A stretch of 64,000 bases of DNA from Pseudomonas sp. UBA4617 (GCF_002386445.1 NZ_DGIR01000035.1:62001-126000); one strand, 5' to 3'. Positions 1 to 7,984 are shown, counted from the first letter of the stretch. The notes: a model not told the origin generated them from the sequence alone. Numbers and translations are program-made.

Positions 1-80
1 ACTTGCAGGCGTTGCTGGCAGAGATGCGCGCCGATGCCGCTGAAGGATGTTGGCGCGCCCGGGAGGACGAAAAGGCGTAG
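1..80 (+). CDS. C-terminal fragment of an unidentified protein
   Basis: An open frame enters from the left edge in phase with position 3 and ends with TAG at 78-80, giving about 25 residues that finish in WRAREDEKA. The fragment is too short to assign to a family. It is followed after only 16 bases by the 3' end of the convergent PA3611-like gene, which is typical spacing for a real gene end here. It could instead be chance open sequence, because no start or domain is visible. Confidence 0.4.
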   Translation, partial: LQALLAEMRADAAEGCWRAREDEKA

Positions 81-96
81 CGATTACCGGTTGTCG

Positions 97-516
97 TTAC
101 TTCTTCTTGTTGCCGGCCACGCAGCTGGCATTGTCGAAGGCCTGGTCCATGATCGGCTGGTTGGTCTTGTGTACCGTGAAACGGTAGACCATGACTGCGC
201 CCTTGGACATCAGGTTGCGGAACCCGTTGTTGCGGCAGACGCTGTCACCCAGCTGGCTGCGAACCTGTTCCGGGTTGGCCTGCATGCGCTCGGCATGGCT
301 CTGGCGCACGCTCAGGTGGTTGATCAGTGCCTTGCCTTCCACGGTATAACCCTGGTCGAGGATATCCTCGTTGATGGCCCGCGGGGTGCCGACACTGCTC
401 TCTTTGGCGACCTTCTGCAGCATGTTGTTCAGGTCGTAGTCCTGCTTGGAAGCCGCCTGGGCTGCCAGGGGCAGGGCGAGCATCAGGCTCAGGACGGTGG
501 CGATACGGCGCAGCAT
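97..516 (-). CDS. PA3611-like small secreted protein
   Basis: This 139-residue protein starts at the ATG at 516, preceded by a clear AGGAGAGA ribosome site. A longer frame exists upstream but lacks such a site. Residues 1-21 form a signal peptide (MLRRIATVL... ending AAQA), so the product is probably periplasmic or secreted. The mature part has two cysteines, one in DSVCRNNG and one near the end in NASC, that could form a disulfide. The pattern (ILDQGYTVEGK, LINHLSVR, SVCRN) matches my memory of the P. aeruginosa quorum-sensing-regulated protein PA3611. That family has no known enzymatic activity. In P. aeruginosa it also lies close to the DTW and erdR genes, which fits. No quorum-sensing box was identified here. 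Confidence 0.75.
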   Translation of the reverse strand: MLRRIATVLSLMLALPLAAQAASKQDYDLNNMLQKVAKESSVGTPRAINEDILDQGYTVEGKALINHLSVRQSHAERMQANPEQVRSQLGDSVCRNNGFRNLMSKGAVMVYRFTVHKTNQPIMDQAFDNASCVAGNKKK

Positions 517-734
517 GGATCTCTCCTGGTTCGGTGACTGGCGCTTTGACATGCGCGGGTCGACAGCGTTCCGTTACTATCGCGAAGGGGCGAGGTTCAG
601 GCACGTCAAAACCCGATTATAAAGACCGCCTTGCCGGCTGCACAGCAATTGCGCCCTGTTCTGGTAGACTGGCGACCTTGTTTTCACCGAGCAATCCTAG
701 TGTCCGTACCCAATCTCTCCAGAGGCCTGCCGGC

Positions 735-1445
735 ATGAGCCATGCGGTAGCGCGCCTGCGCGCCGAACGCCTGGCGCGCAGCAACAAGCCTTTTATTGCC
801 CGGGGGTCGCGTGCCGAACGTTGCCCGGATTGCCGGGTCATCGCCAGCCATTGCCTGTGTGCCTGGAAGCCGCGGGTGCAGGCCGATTCCGGCATGTGCC
901 TGCTGATGCATGACACCGAGCCGCTGAAGCCGACCAATACCGGATGGCTGATCGCCGACCTGATCGAAGACACCTTCGCCTTCGGCTGGCTGCGCACGTC
1001 GGTCGACCAACGCTTGCTGGCATTGCTGGACGACCCGCGCTGGCAGCCCTACATCGTCTTCCCAGGCGAATTCGTTGCCCAGGAACGGGTGGTCAGCGGA
1101 GTGCGGCGTGAACCGGGCAAGCGCCCCTTGTTCATCCTGCTGGACGCTACCTGGACCGAGGCGCGCAAGATGTTTCGCAAAAGCCCGTACCTCGATCGCT
1201 TCCCGGTGTTGAGCCTGGCGGCCGAGCAGATGTCGCGCTACCGCCTGCGTCGCTCGCGGCGCGATGATCACTTCTGTACGGCGGAAGTGGCTGCCATGTG
1301 CCTCGACCTGGCTGGCGATACCCAGGCCTCGCAGGCACTGGATGCCTACCTGGATGTGTTCAGCCTGCATTATCTGAGCGGCAAGCGGCGCCTGCCACTG
1401 GATGAGCAGGACGACACCCATCAGCGTTTGCATACCTTCCTATAG
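735..1445 (+). CDS. tapT: tRNA-uridine aminocarboxypropyltransferase (DTW domain)
   Basis: This is a 236-residue DTW-domain protein. The family, including E. coli TapT/YfiP, transfers the 3-amino-3-carboxypropyl group of S-adenosylmethionine to U47 of tRNA variable loops (acp3U). The N-terminal half carries a cysteine cluster CPDC...HCLC, a probable zinc or structural site. The family signature appears as DATWTEARKM around residue 137, where the classical D-T-W reads D-A-T-W. The start is the ATG at 735, nine bases after AGAGG; the frame is open further upstream but without a better site. It is transcribed with erdR downstream, 77 bases away, although a separate promoter is possible. Confidence 0.85.
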   Translation: MSHAVARLRAERLARSNKPFIARGSRAERCPDCRVIASHCLCAWKPRVQADSGMCLLMHDTEPLKPTNTGWLIADLIEDTFAFGWLRTSVDQRLLALLDDPRWQPYIVFPGEFVAQERVVSGVRREPGKRPLFILLDATWTEARKMFRKSPYLDRFPVLSLAAEQMSRYRLRRSRRDDHFCTAEVAAMCLDLAGDTQASQALDAYLDVFSLHYLSGKRRLPLDEQDDTHQRLHTFL

Positions 1446-1522
1446 TCCAAGGGGCACAACCCCTGCTTTGGTTCATAATGACCCTACCCGAGTGCCCGAC
1501 ACAGAACAGGATCCCCAGATCG

Positions 1523-2173
1523 ATGGCCACTTATGAAATCCTGATTGCCGATGACCACCCGCTGTTCCGCGGCGCCCTGCGCCAAGCCGTTACCCTCGGC
1601 CTGGGCCCGGATGTGCGCCTGGTGGAGGTTGCCAGCATCGCCGAACTGGAAACCCGCTTGAGCGAAAAGGCCGACTGGGACCTGGTGCTGCTGGACCTGA
1701 ACATGCCAGGCGCCTACGGTTTTTCCGGGCTGGTGCTGTTGCGCGGGCAATACCCGCAGATTCCGGTGGTAATGGTTTCGGCGCAGGAGGAGGCCGCCGT
1801 GGTGGTCAAGTCCCGCGAATTCGGTGCCAGTGGTTTCATTCCCAAGTCCAGCACCCTGGAAGTGATCCAGGATGCGGTGCGCAAGGTGCTCGACGGCGAA
1901 GTCTGGTGGCCGCCGCAGGCATTTGAAAAGGTGGATGTCTCGGCCGAGGCCAAGGCCGCCAGCGAAGGCCTGGCCAGCCTCACGCCGCAGCAGTTCCGGG
2001 TACTGACCATGGTCTGCGAAGGCTTGCTGAACAAGCAGATCGCCTATGAGCTGAATGTGTCGGAAGCGACCATCAAGGCCCACGTCACCGCGATCTTCCG
2101 CAAGCTCGGCGTGCGTACCCGCACCCAGGCCGCGCTGCTGCTGCAACAACTTGAATCGGTTGCCAGCAACTGA
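1523..2173 (+). CDS. erdR: LuxR/NarL-type response regulator ErdR
   Basis: This is a 216-residue response regulator. The receiver domain (about 5-125) has the acidic pair D10/D11, phospho-acceptor D58 in LVLLDLNMPG, and a conserved lysine near 108 in GFIPKSS. A GerE/LuxR helix-turn-helix (about 150-210) contains LTPQQFRVL and NVSEATIKAHV. The ATG at 1523 gives the family length; an upstream in-frame ATG lacks support. The sequence and its place just before dgkA match P. aeruginosa PA3604 (ErdR). In Pseudomonas, ErdR works with the SLC5-type sensor kinase MxtR to activate acetate and ethanol utilisation genes such as acs and actP. No kinase gene is adjacent, but an MxtR-like kinase is encoded at 52.2-55.7 kb. 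The partner assignment is from family knowledge. Confidence 0.85.
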   Translation: MATYEILIADDHPLFRGALRQAVTLGLGPDVRLVEVASIAELETRLSEKADWDLVLLDLNMPGAYGFSGLVLLRGQYPQIPVVMVSAQEEAAVVVKSREFGASGFIPKSSTLEVIQDAVRKVLDGEVWWPPQAFEKVDVSAEAKAASEGLASLTPQQFRVLTMVCEGLLNKQIAYELNVSEATIKAHVTAIFRKLGVRTRTQAALLLQQLESVASN

Positions 2174-2246
2174 TCGCGCGTGCCTTCACGCTTTTTTTAC
2201 CCTTGCCGCTCTAGGCTGCTGGCCTTTCGGTTGTTAAGTGACTCAC

Positions 2247-2612
2247 ATGACATCGCCATTCAAGGGCCAGACCGGCCTCAAACGTATCTTCAACGCCGCC
2301 GGCTATTCGCTGGACGGCCTGCGCGCCGCCTTCAAGGGAGAGGCCGCGTTCCGTCAGTTGGTCCTGCTCAACGTGCTGCTGATCCCAATCGCCTTCTGGC
2401 TACCGGTCAGTCGCGCGGAGCGGGCGATCATGATTGCCGTGTGCCTGTTGGGCCTGATCGTCGAGTTGTTCAACTCGGCGGTGGAGGCGGCCATCGACCG
2501 CATCTCGCTGGAGCGCCACCCGCTGTCGAAGAACGCCAAGGACATGGGCAGCGCGGCGCAACTGGTGGCGCTGACCATGGTGGCGTTGGTGTGGGGCGTG
2601 ATCCTGCTTTAA
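2247..2612 (+). CDS. dgkA: Diacylglycerol kinase
   Basis: This is a 121-residue integral membrane kinase of the small prokaryotic DgkA family. It phosphorylates diacylglycerol to phosphatidic acid, recycling the lipid released during glucan and envelope synthesis. Three transmembrane helices are visible: LVLLNVLLIPIAFWL, AIMIAVCLLGLIVELF and LVALTMVALVWGVIL. Conserved active-site residues appear as GEAAFRQ and as E-x2-NSAVEAAIDRI followed by HPLSKNAKD. The ATG at 2247 gives the usual length; a GTG at 2238 would add three residues. Its last four bases overlap the 3' end of the convergent finR gene, so the two transcripts must run into one another. Confidence 0.93.
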   Translation: MTSPFKGQTGLKRIFNAAGYSLDGLRAAFKGEAAFRQLVLLNVLLIPIAFWLPVSRAERAIMIAVCLLGLIVELFNSAVEAAIDRISLERHPLSKNAKDMGSAAQLVALTMVALVWGVILL

Positions 2613-3535
2613 GCGATTGGCGGCAGCACGATCTCGTCACTGCGGGTAAAGCCCGCGGTGAAGTTGCGGCACAGTTCGAGAAATTCGCGCATGGCCGAGG
2701 TCTGGTACTTCTGTTTGTGCCAGATGAAGTAGAACTGGCGCCTCAGGTCCAGCTCCGGGGTTTCCACCGCGACCAGGCTGCCGCGGCGGAAGGCGTCGCG
2801 CAGGGCCAGGCGCGAAATGCAGCCGATGCCCAGGCCTGATTCCACTGCGCGCTTGATGGCTTCGGTGTGCTCCAGTTCCAGGCGGATGTTGAGGTTGCTG
2901 CGCTGATGGCGCATGGCCTGGTCGAAGGTCAGGCGTGTACCGGAGCCCTGTTCGCGCAGTATCCAGGCTTCCTGGGACAAGGTCTGCACATCGGCGCGGC
3001 CCAGCCTGGCCAGTGGATGCTGCGGCGCGCAGAACACCACCAGTTCATCTTCTACCCAAGGTCGAACTTCCAGGTCCGGGTGGTTGCAGTCGCCTTCGAT
3101 CAGACCCAGGTCAATTTCGTAGTGCGCAACCTGTTGCACGATATGTGCGGTGTTCTGCACATGCAGCTTCACCTGGCTTTCCGGGTGCACCTGCATGAAG
3201 CTGCCGATCAGCAGGGTGGCCAGGTAGTTGCCGATGGTCAGCGTGGCGCCGACCGCCAGCGAGCCGAAACCGGACTTGCCATTGAGCAGGTCTTCGATTT
3301 CCTTGGCCTGGTCGAGCAGGGCCACGGCCTGCGGCAGCAGCTGCTGGCCCAGGGCGTTGAGGCTCAGGCGCTTGCCGGCACGGTCGAACAGCTGGCAGCT
3401 GGACTGGCGTTCAAGTTCGGTGATCGAGGTACTGGCAGCCGATTGCGACAGCGCCAGCACACTGGCGGCGCGGGAGACGCTCTGGTGCTGGGCCACGGCA
3501 ACGAAGACCTGCAGTTGACGAAGTGTGAATCGCAT
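2609..3535 (-). CDS. finR: LysR-type regulator FinR
   Basis: This is a 308-residue LysR-family regulator. A winged helix-turn-helix occupies residues 1-60 (MRFTLRQLQVFVAVAQ..., QSAASTSITELERQ) and a periplasmic-binding-like effector domain fills about 90-295. It is divergent from fpr across 121 bases, the arrangement known in P. putida, where FinR is needed for superoxide-responsive fpr expression and acts on sulfur metabolism genes. The start is the ATG at 3535, where the canonical LysR N-terminus begins; in-frame codons continue upstream into the shared promoter region without family similarity. The 3' end overlaps dgkA by four bases. Confidence 0.9.
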   Translation of the reverse strand: MRFTLRQLQVFVAVAQHQSVSRAASVLALSQSAASTSITELERQSSCQLFDRAGKRLSLNALGQQLLPQAVALLDQAKEIEDLLNGKSGFGSLAVGATLTIGNYLATLLIGSFMQVHPESQVKLHVQNTAHIVQQVAHYEIDLGLIEGDCNHPDLEVRPWVEDELVVFCAPQHPLARLGRADVQTLSQEAWILREQGSGTRLTFDQAMRHQRSNLNIRLELEHTEAIKRAVESGLGIGCISRLALRDAFRRGSLVAVETPELDLRRQFYFIWHKQKYQTSAMREFLELCRNFTAGFTRSDEIVLPPIA

Positions 3536-3656
3536 ATCGATATAACCGATAACACATATCTTGATAATCCAGTTAACAGATATTGTCGCTGCCCCTAAAC
3601 TATCGCGCAACTGCGCGTCTTGCGCGCGCCGCGTCTTTCTTCAGGAGCCCCATTAG
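3536..3656. promoter_or_regulatory. finR-fpr divergent control region
   Basis: This 121-base region separates the two divergent genes and is markedly AT-rich for this genome at 3536-3600. It contains the overlapping imperfect motifs CGATAACACATATC and TTGATAATCC...ACAGATATTG. In LysR systems of this layout the regulator usually binds here and controls both directions, and FinR control of fpr is established in P. putida. I cannot fix the exact operator or the -35/-10 boxes from sequence alone. The fpr ribosome site is AGGAG at about 3643. Confidence 0.6.
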
Positions 3657-4436
3657 ATGAGCAACATGAACCACGAACGTGTCCTCAGTGTGCACCACTG
3701 GAACGACACCCTGTTCAGCTTCAAGTGCACCCGTGACCCGGGCCTGCGCTTCGAGAACGGTCAGTTCGTGATGATTGGCCTGCAGCAGGACAACGGCCGT
3801 CCACTCATGCGCGCCTATTCCATCGCTTCGCCGAACTGGGAAGAGCACCTGGAGTTCTTCAGCATCAAGGTGCCGGACGGCCCGCTGACCTCCCAGCTGC
3901 AGCACCTGAAGGAAGGCGACGAGATCATCATCAGCAAGAAGCCCACCGGCACCCTGGTGCTCGACGACCTGAACCCGGGCAAGCACCTGTACTTGCTGAG
4001 CACCGGCACTGGCCTGGCGCCGTTCATGAGCGTCATCCAGGACCCGGAAACCTATGAGCGCTTCGAAAAGGTGATCCTGGTGCACGGCGTGCGCTACGTG
4101 AACGAAGTGGCCTACCGTGAATTCATCACCGAGCACCTGCCACAGAACGAGTTCTTCGGTGAAGCGGTACGCGACAAGCTGATCTATTACCCGACCGTGA
4201 CCCGTGAGCCGTTCGAGAACCAGGGCCGCCTGACCGACCTGATGCGCAGCGGCAAGCTGTTCAGCGACATTGGTCTGCCACCGATCAACCCGCAGGACGA
4301 CCGCGCGATGATCTGCGGCAGCCCGAGCATGCTCGACGAGACCAGCGAAGTGCTGGACAGCTTCGGCCTGAAGATCTCCCCGCGCATGCGCGAGCCGGGC
4401 GATTACCTGATCGAGCGGGCCTTTGTCGAAAAGTAA
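3657..4436 (+). CDS. fpr: Ferredoxin/flavodoxin-NADP+ reductase
   Basis: This 259-residue FAD enzyme exchanges electrons between NADPH and ferredoxin or flavodoxin, supporting Fe-S cluster repair and oxidative-stress defence. An FAD-binding barrel lies at about 1-100 with the flavin motif RAYSIASPN near residue 52. An NADP-binding domain follows (LLSTGTGLAPFMS around 113-125, and MICGSPSMLDE near 220). The C-terminus FVEK is the short form typical of the bacterial subclass. It starts 10 bases after AGGAG. It is transcribed away from finR, whose product is its known activator, and a strong hairpin terminator follows at 4454. Confidence 0.95.
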   Translation: MSNMNHERVLSVHHWNDTLFSFKCTRDPGLRFENGQFVMIGLQQDNGRPLMRAYSIASPNWEEHLEFFSIKVPDGPLTSQLQHLKEGDEIIISKKPTGTLVLDDLNPGKHLYLLSTGTGLAPFMSVIQDPETYERFEKVILVHGVRYVNEVAYREFITEHLPQNEFFGEAVRDKLIYYPTVTREPFENQGRLTDLMRSGKLFSDIGLPPINPQDDRAMICGSPSMLDETSEVLDSFGLKISPRMREPGDYLIERAFVEK

Positions 4437-4453
4437 GGCGCAGGTTGGTGCAA

Positions 4454-4480
4454 GAAGGCGACCTCCGGGTCGCCTTTCTT
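4454..4480 (+). terminator. Rho-independent terminator of fpr
   Basis: A perfect 9-bp stem AAGGCGACC / GGTCGCCTT (4455-4463 with 4468-4476), loop TCCG, is followed by a short T-rich run (TCTT). It begins 18 bases after the fpr stop codon. Confidence 0.8.
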
Positions 4481-4502
4481 ATGCCTGAAATTATTGCAGG
4501 GT

Positions 4503-4549
4503 CTGTTCCGGCAATTTTCACAAGTAAACGCGCCAAGAGGCCGGAACAG
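4503..4549. repeat. Long-loop inverted repeat downstream of sprT
   Basis: CTGTTCCGGC at 4503-4512 is exactly complementary to GCCGGAACAG at 4540-4549, with a 27-base loop. Read on the minus strand it begins GCTGTTCCGGCCTCTTGGCG, which resembles the outer part of a P. putida REP element. It lies between the convergent ends of fpr and sprT and could act as the sprT terminator, though it has no T tract. Confidence 0.5.
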
Positions 4550-4559
4550 CAAACACAAC

Positions 4560-5054
4560 CTACTCGACGCGCATCTCGCCGCTATATACCAATATCTCCC
4601 GACAGCGTTTGCACAGGTAGCGCCGTCCCTGACGCACCAGCTTGTGCCGCTGCGCGGTAAACGGGAAATCGCTGTGCGGGCAGGGGCAGCGGTAGATATA
4701 GCGGGTGGCCACGCGTCGCTGCACCTCGTAGTTGTGGCAGCGGTTGGGCGGCAGTTCATAGACGCCGCGCATGATCAGTTGCCATTCCTCGCCATGGGCC
4801 TGAATGGCGTCGCCGAACAGCTGGTGGGCCACCAGATGCGCCACTTCGTGAGCCACGGTCTGGCGCAGGAAGTCTTCCTGGTTCTCCCGGTACAGTTGCA
4901 GGTTGAAGCGCAGCAGGTTTTCGTGCAGGTGGGCGACACCGGCTTTTTGCCCACGCAGCTTGAAGCTGACTTCCGGGCGCGGGAAGGTACGTTTGAAGAA
5001 GGTTTCGGCTTGCTGGTAACAGGTTTCGACGCGTTGTAATAGCAGCTCGGGCAT
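4560..5054 (-). CDS. sprT: SprT-family zinc protease-like protein
   Basis: This 164-residue protein belongs to the SprT family, a zincin fold related to the metazoan Spartan DNA-protein crosslink proteases. The metal-binding motif HEVAH is in VAHEVAHLVAHQLFG, with a downstream conserved H-G-E-E-W segment. A C-terminal zinc ribbon has cysteines in YRCPCPH and LCKRC. The start is the ATG at 5054 (MPELLLQRVE), with AGGAG upstream; the frame remains open further upstream. The bacterial substrate is not established. The gene is convergent with fpr and downstream of a YIP1-family gene on the same strand. Confidence 0.88.
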   Translation of the reverse strand: MPELLLQRVETCYQQAETFFKRTFPRPEVSFKLRGQKAGVAHLHENLLRFNLQLYRENQEDFLRQTVAHEVAHLVAHQLFGDAIQAHGEEWQLIMRGVYELPPNRCHNYEVQRRVATRYIYRCPCPHSDFPFTAQRHKLVRQGRRYLCKRCREILVYSGEMRVE

Positions 5055-5133
5055 GGCGGGATGGTTCTCCTGGCCGAGCATTATGCCGCAACCCTGGGCA
5101 GCCTGCCGAGCCACCGGTCAGCGCACAGGCAGA

Positions 5134-5151
5134 GGCCGCCTTGCGGCGGCC
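5134..5151 (-). terminator. GC-rich hairpin between the YIP1 gene and sprT
   Basis: A perfect 7-bp stem GGCCGCC / GGCGGCC closes a TTGC loop, and pairing extends outward with one mismatch. It lies 31 bases beyond the stop of the YIP1-family gene. There is no T tract, so it may stall or protect RNA rather than be a classical terminator. Confidence 0.4.
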
Positions 5152-5181
5152 CCTGGCAGATGCCCCAGTGTTGGTCACGTT

Positions 5182-5781
5182 CTAGTTGGTGTACACGGGC
5201 CCCACGCCCAGGCCCCAGATGATCACCGTGGCAGCCATGATCGCCACCAGTACTACCAGGCCCACCGCCAGCACCGAGCTGGAGAACAGGAAGCCTTCGT
5301 CGGACGGGATGTTCATGAACGTCGGTAAACCGACGTACAGCAGATACACCGTGTAGCAGATGGCTGCGGTTCCTATCAGCATGCCCAGCCACAGGTGCGG
5401 GTACAGCGCCGCCAGGCCGCCGATGAACAATGGCGTGGCAGTGTAGGTGGCAAAGGCAACGCACTGTGCCATGGACGGGTTGGCATCGTAGGTGCGCGCC
5501 ATCCAGTGGATGAATGCGCCCATCACCGCGACCCCGGCAAGCATTGCCAGGTACGACATGATGCTCATCCAGATGGCGCTCTCCATGGTCAGCATCACCG
5601 CCGGTCGATCGCCGATCACCCAGCCGACCTGGGTGGTACCGATGAACGCTGAAACAGCGGGAATCGCCGCCAGGATCAGGGTGTGCGTCAGGTACATGTG
5701 GCTGATGGTTTCTTCTTCGCCACGAATTTCCCGCCATTCCTGGTCGGGATGGGTAAACAGCCCCACAACGTGATGAATCAT
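5182..5781 (-). CDS. YIP1-family inner-membrane protein
   Basis: This 199-residue protein has about five hydrophobic helices and the YIP1 N-terminal pattern, FTHPDQEWREIR near residue 10. The start is the ATG at 5781, directly after GAGGAGTGATCGGC; a longer frame upstream has no ribosome site. Helices are visible around LTHTLILAAIPAVSAF, SIMSYLAMLAGVAVMGAF, AFATYTATPLFIGGLAAL, IGTAAICYTVYLLYVGL and VLAVGLVVLVAIMAATVI. The family's bacterial role is unknown. Neighbours give no pathway clue, and it appears to be a single-gene unit. Confidence 0.8.
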   Translation of the reverse strand: MIHHVVGLFTHPDQEWREIRGEEETISHMYLTHTLILAAIPAVSAFIGTTQVGWVIGDRPAVMLTMESAIWMSIMSYLAMLAGVAVMGAFIHWMARTYDANPSMAQCVAFATYTATPLFIGGLAALYPHLWLGMLIGTAAICYTVYLLYVGLPTFMNIPSDEGFLFSSSVLAVGLVVLVAIMAATVIIWGLGVGPVYTN

Positions 5782-6041
5782 GCCGATCACTCCTCTCAAT
5801 GTTGCCAGATGCCCCCAAATGGAGCGCAGCGGCCCGAGGCCGGAACACCGATGCAAGCGGTAATGTGGCCTTATGTCGCAGTATAGGAAGCCGTTACCTA
5901 CATAAACCGTGCTTTTTAGAGCAAATCGCGCTGTCAGTGCGCCTCTTGATTACATTGAAGTCTTTGTCGGAATGCCTACAGCAGCGGCGCGTTTGTGCGT
6001 AAAATAGCCGGCTTTTGTCACACCTCGCGGATCCAAGCGCT

Positions 6042-6866
6042 ATGGGCACCCTCTCGGTCAACCAGAACAAACTGCAAAAACGCCTGCGTCGTCTCGCCGG
6101 CGAAGCCATCACCGACTACAACATGATCGAGGATGGCGACAAGGTCATGGTGTGCCTGTCCGGCGGCAAGGACAGCTACACCATGCTCGACGTTCTGTTG
6201 CACCTGCAGAAGGTGGCGCCGATCAAGTTCGAGATCGTCGCGGTGAACATGGACCAGAAGCAGCCGGGCTTCCCGGAGCATGTGTTGCCGGCCTACCTCA
6301 AGGAACTGGGCGTCGAGTACCACATTGTCGAGAAGGACACCTACTCGGTGGTCAAGGAGCTGGTCCCCGAGGGCAAGACCACCTGCTCGCTGTGTTCGCG
6401 CCTGCGTCGCGGCACCCTGTACACCTTCGCCGACGAAATCGGCGCGACCAAGATGGCGCTGGGGCACCACCGCGACGACATCGTCGAAACCTTCTTCCTC
6501 AACATGTTCTTCAACGGTGCGCTGAAGGGCATGCCGCCGAAGCTGCGTGCCGATGATGGCCGCAACGTGGTGATCCGCCCGCTGGCCTACTGCAGCGAGA
6601 AGGATATCCAGGCCTATTCGGACATGAAGGAATTCCCGATCATCCCGTGCAACCTGTGCGGCTCGCAGGAAAACCTGCAGCGTCAGGTAGTCAAGGACAT
6701 GCTGGTGGAGTGGGAGCGCAAGCATCCGGGCCGTACCGAGAGCATCTTCCGCGCTCTGCAGAACGTGGCACCGTCGCAGCTGGCCGACCGCAACCTGTTC
6801 GACTTCACCAGCCTGAAGATTGACGAAAACGCCACGCCGCGTTTCCTTGATGTGCTGAATATCTGA
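6042..6866 (+). CDS. ttcA: tRNA 2-thiocytidine(32) synthetase TtcA
   Basis: This 274-residue enzyme makes s2C at position 32 of tRNA using a 4Fe-4S cluster and ATP. The PP-loop ATP motif SGGKDS is at residues 40-45. The paired CxxC motifs that ligand the cluster and handle sulfur are C115-SL-C118 and C203-NL-C206. The start is the ATG at 6042 (MGTLSVNQNK), which matches the family; a TTG 27 bases upstream in the same frame is less likely. It is followed after three bases by the tag-like gene, so the two are cotranscribed. Confidence 0.95.
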   Translation: MGTLSVNQNKLQKRLRRLAGEAITDYNMIEDGDKVMVCLSGGKDSYTMLDVLLHLQKVAPIKFEIVAVNMDQKQPGFPEHVLPAYLKELGVEYHIVEKDTYSVVKELVPEGKTTCSLCSRLRRGTLYTFADEIGATKMALGHHRDDIVETFFLNMFFNGALKGMPPKLRADDGRNVVIRPLAYCSEKDIQAYSDMKEFPIIPCNLCGSQENLQRQVVKDMLVEWERKHPGRTESIFRALQNVAPSQLADRNLFDFTSLKIDENATPRFLDVLNI

Positions 6867-6869
6867 CCC

Positions 6870-7541
6870 ATGCGCGACTATCAGTGGCTGCACGAGTATT
6901 GCCTGAATCGCTTCGGCTCGGCCAAGGCCCTGGAGGCTTTCCTGCCGCAGCCGCGTACGCCGGCGCAACTGCGTGACATCAGCGACGACCGTTACCTGTC
7001 GACCCTGGCCCTGCGCGTATTCCGCGCCGGGCTCAAGCACAGCCTGGTGGATGCCAAGTGGCCGGCGTTCGAGCAGGTGTTCTTCGGCTTCGACCCGGAG
7101 AAGGTGGTATTGATGGGCGCCGAACACCTGGAGCGGCTGATGCACGACGAGCGCATCATTCGCCACCTGGGCAAGCTCAAGAGCGTGCCGCGCAATGCGC
7201 AGATGGTGCTCGATATCACCAAAGCGCATGGCAGCTTTGGCGCATTCATCGCCGACTGGCCGGTGACCGATATCGTTGGGCTGTGGAAGTACCTGGCCAA
7301 GCACGGCAACCAGCTGGGCGGGCTATCGGCGCCGCGCTTCCTGCGCATGGTCGGCAAGGATACCTTCATCCCCACCGATGACATGGCGGCGGCATTGATT
7401 GCGCAGAAGGTGATCGACAAGCCGCCGACCAGCCAGCGTGACCTGGCCCTGGTGCAACAGGCGTTCAACCAGTGGCATACCGAGAGTGGCCGGCCGCTGT
7501 GTCAGTTGTCGGTGATGCTGGCGCACACCGTCAACCATTGA
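6870..7541 (+). CDS. DNA-3-methyladenine glycosylase I family protein
   Basis: This 223-residue protein resembles the HhH-GPD superfamily branch that includes Tag, which removes 3-methyladenine from DNA. Family-like segments are the early DDRYLSTLALRVFRAGLKHSLVDAKW region, and VPRNAQMVLDI followed by FGAFIADWP. It differs from E. coli Tag by lacking the N-terminal C-x-W segment and the C-terminal zinc-binding Cys/His set that I would expect. Its substrate range is therefore uncertain, and I give no gene symbol. It starts three bases after ttcA and ends at a shared hairpin facing the DUF2069 gene. Confidence 0.75.
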   Translation: MRDYQWLHEYCLNRFGSAKALEAFLPQPRTPAQLRDISDDRYLSTLALRVFRAGLKHSLVDAKWPAFEQVFFGFDPEKVVLMGAEHLERLMHDERIIRHLGKLKSVPRNAQMVLDITKAHGSFGAFIADWPVTDIVGLWKYLAKHGNQLGGLSAPRFLRMVGKDTFIPTDDMAAALIAQKVIDKPPTSQRDLALVQQAFNQWHTESGRPLCQLSVMLAHTVNH

Positions 7542-7546
7542 GATCC

Positions 7547-7567
7547 GGGGGCCGCAAAGCGGCCCCG
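7547..7567. terminator. Intergenic hairpin, copy 1 of GGGGCCGC-AAA-GCGGCCCC
   Basis: A perfect 8-bp stem GGGGCCGC (7548-7555) and GCGGCCCC (7559-7566) closes an AAA loop between the convergent tag-like and DUF2069 genes. The same 19-base element recurs at 9490-9508 in another convergent gap. No T tract follows on either strand. Confidence 0.6.
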
Positions 7568-7570
7568 AAT

Positions 7571-7984
7571 TCAGCTGCCTTCGCCCGCCAGGCGCCGCTC
7601 GTGCTGGAACTTCCAGCGCACATACAGCAACCCGGCGATGAACAGCCCCAGGCTTACCAGCACCTCAAGCCAGCCAAACACCGACCGCGCCGGGTCGAAT
7701 GCCGCCAGCACGCCCTTGATGAAGTAGATATTCACCACGAAACAGGTCCACGCATGCGCGCGGGCGCTGCCTGCCAGCATGCCCGGCAGCAACAGCAGCA
7801 GCGGCACCAGCTCGATCGCCAGAATGACCTCGACCCGAGCCCCATGCAGGTTGGCGAAATACAGATTGTTCACCAGCAGCAGGGCGACCAGGCCGAAGAA
7901 AAATGCCAGGCTCAATACTCGCGTCAGGCGCAGGCGCGGGGCCAGCCATTCCAGCGGCGGCAACACCTTGGGCTTTCTAGCCAC
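7571..7984 (-). CDS. DUF2069 membrane protein
   Basis: This 137-residue inner-membrane protein has four predicted helices (VLSLAFFFGLVALLLVN, VILAIELVPLLLLLPGML, HAWTCFVVNIYFIKGVL, LEVLVSLGLFIAGLLYV). The start is the GTG at 7984 (read MARKPKVLPPLEW), which overlaps the end of wrbA by eight bases. The longer frame upstream is wrbA's shadow. It is the last gene of the arsC-wrbA-DUF2069 operon. DUF2069 has no known function; the conserved linkage suggests a role near the quinone or redox functions of WrbA, but that is inference. Confidence 0.82.
   Translation of the reverse strand: MARKPKVLPPLEWLAPRLRLTRVLSLAFFFGLVALLLVNNLYFANLHGARVEVILAIELVPLLLLLPGMLAGSARAHAWTCFVVNIYFIKGVLAAFDPARSVFGWLEVLVSLGLFIAGLLYVRWKFQHERRLAGEGS

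Noticed and set aside
6018..7304. A 428-codon frame on the minus strand opposite ttcA and the tag-like gene
   Set aside because: It mirrors two well-supported genes on the plus strand. Its product is low-complexity with no domain and no ribosome site.
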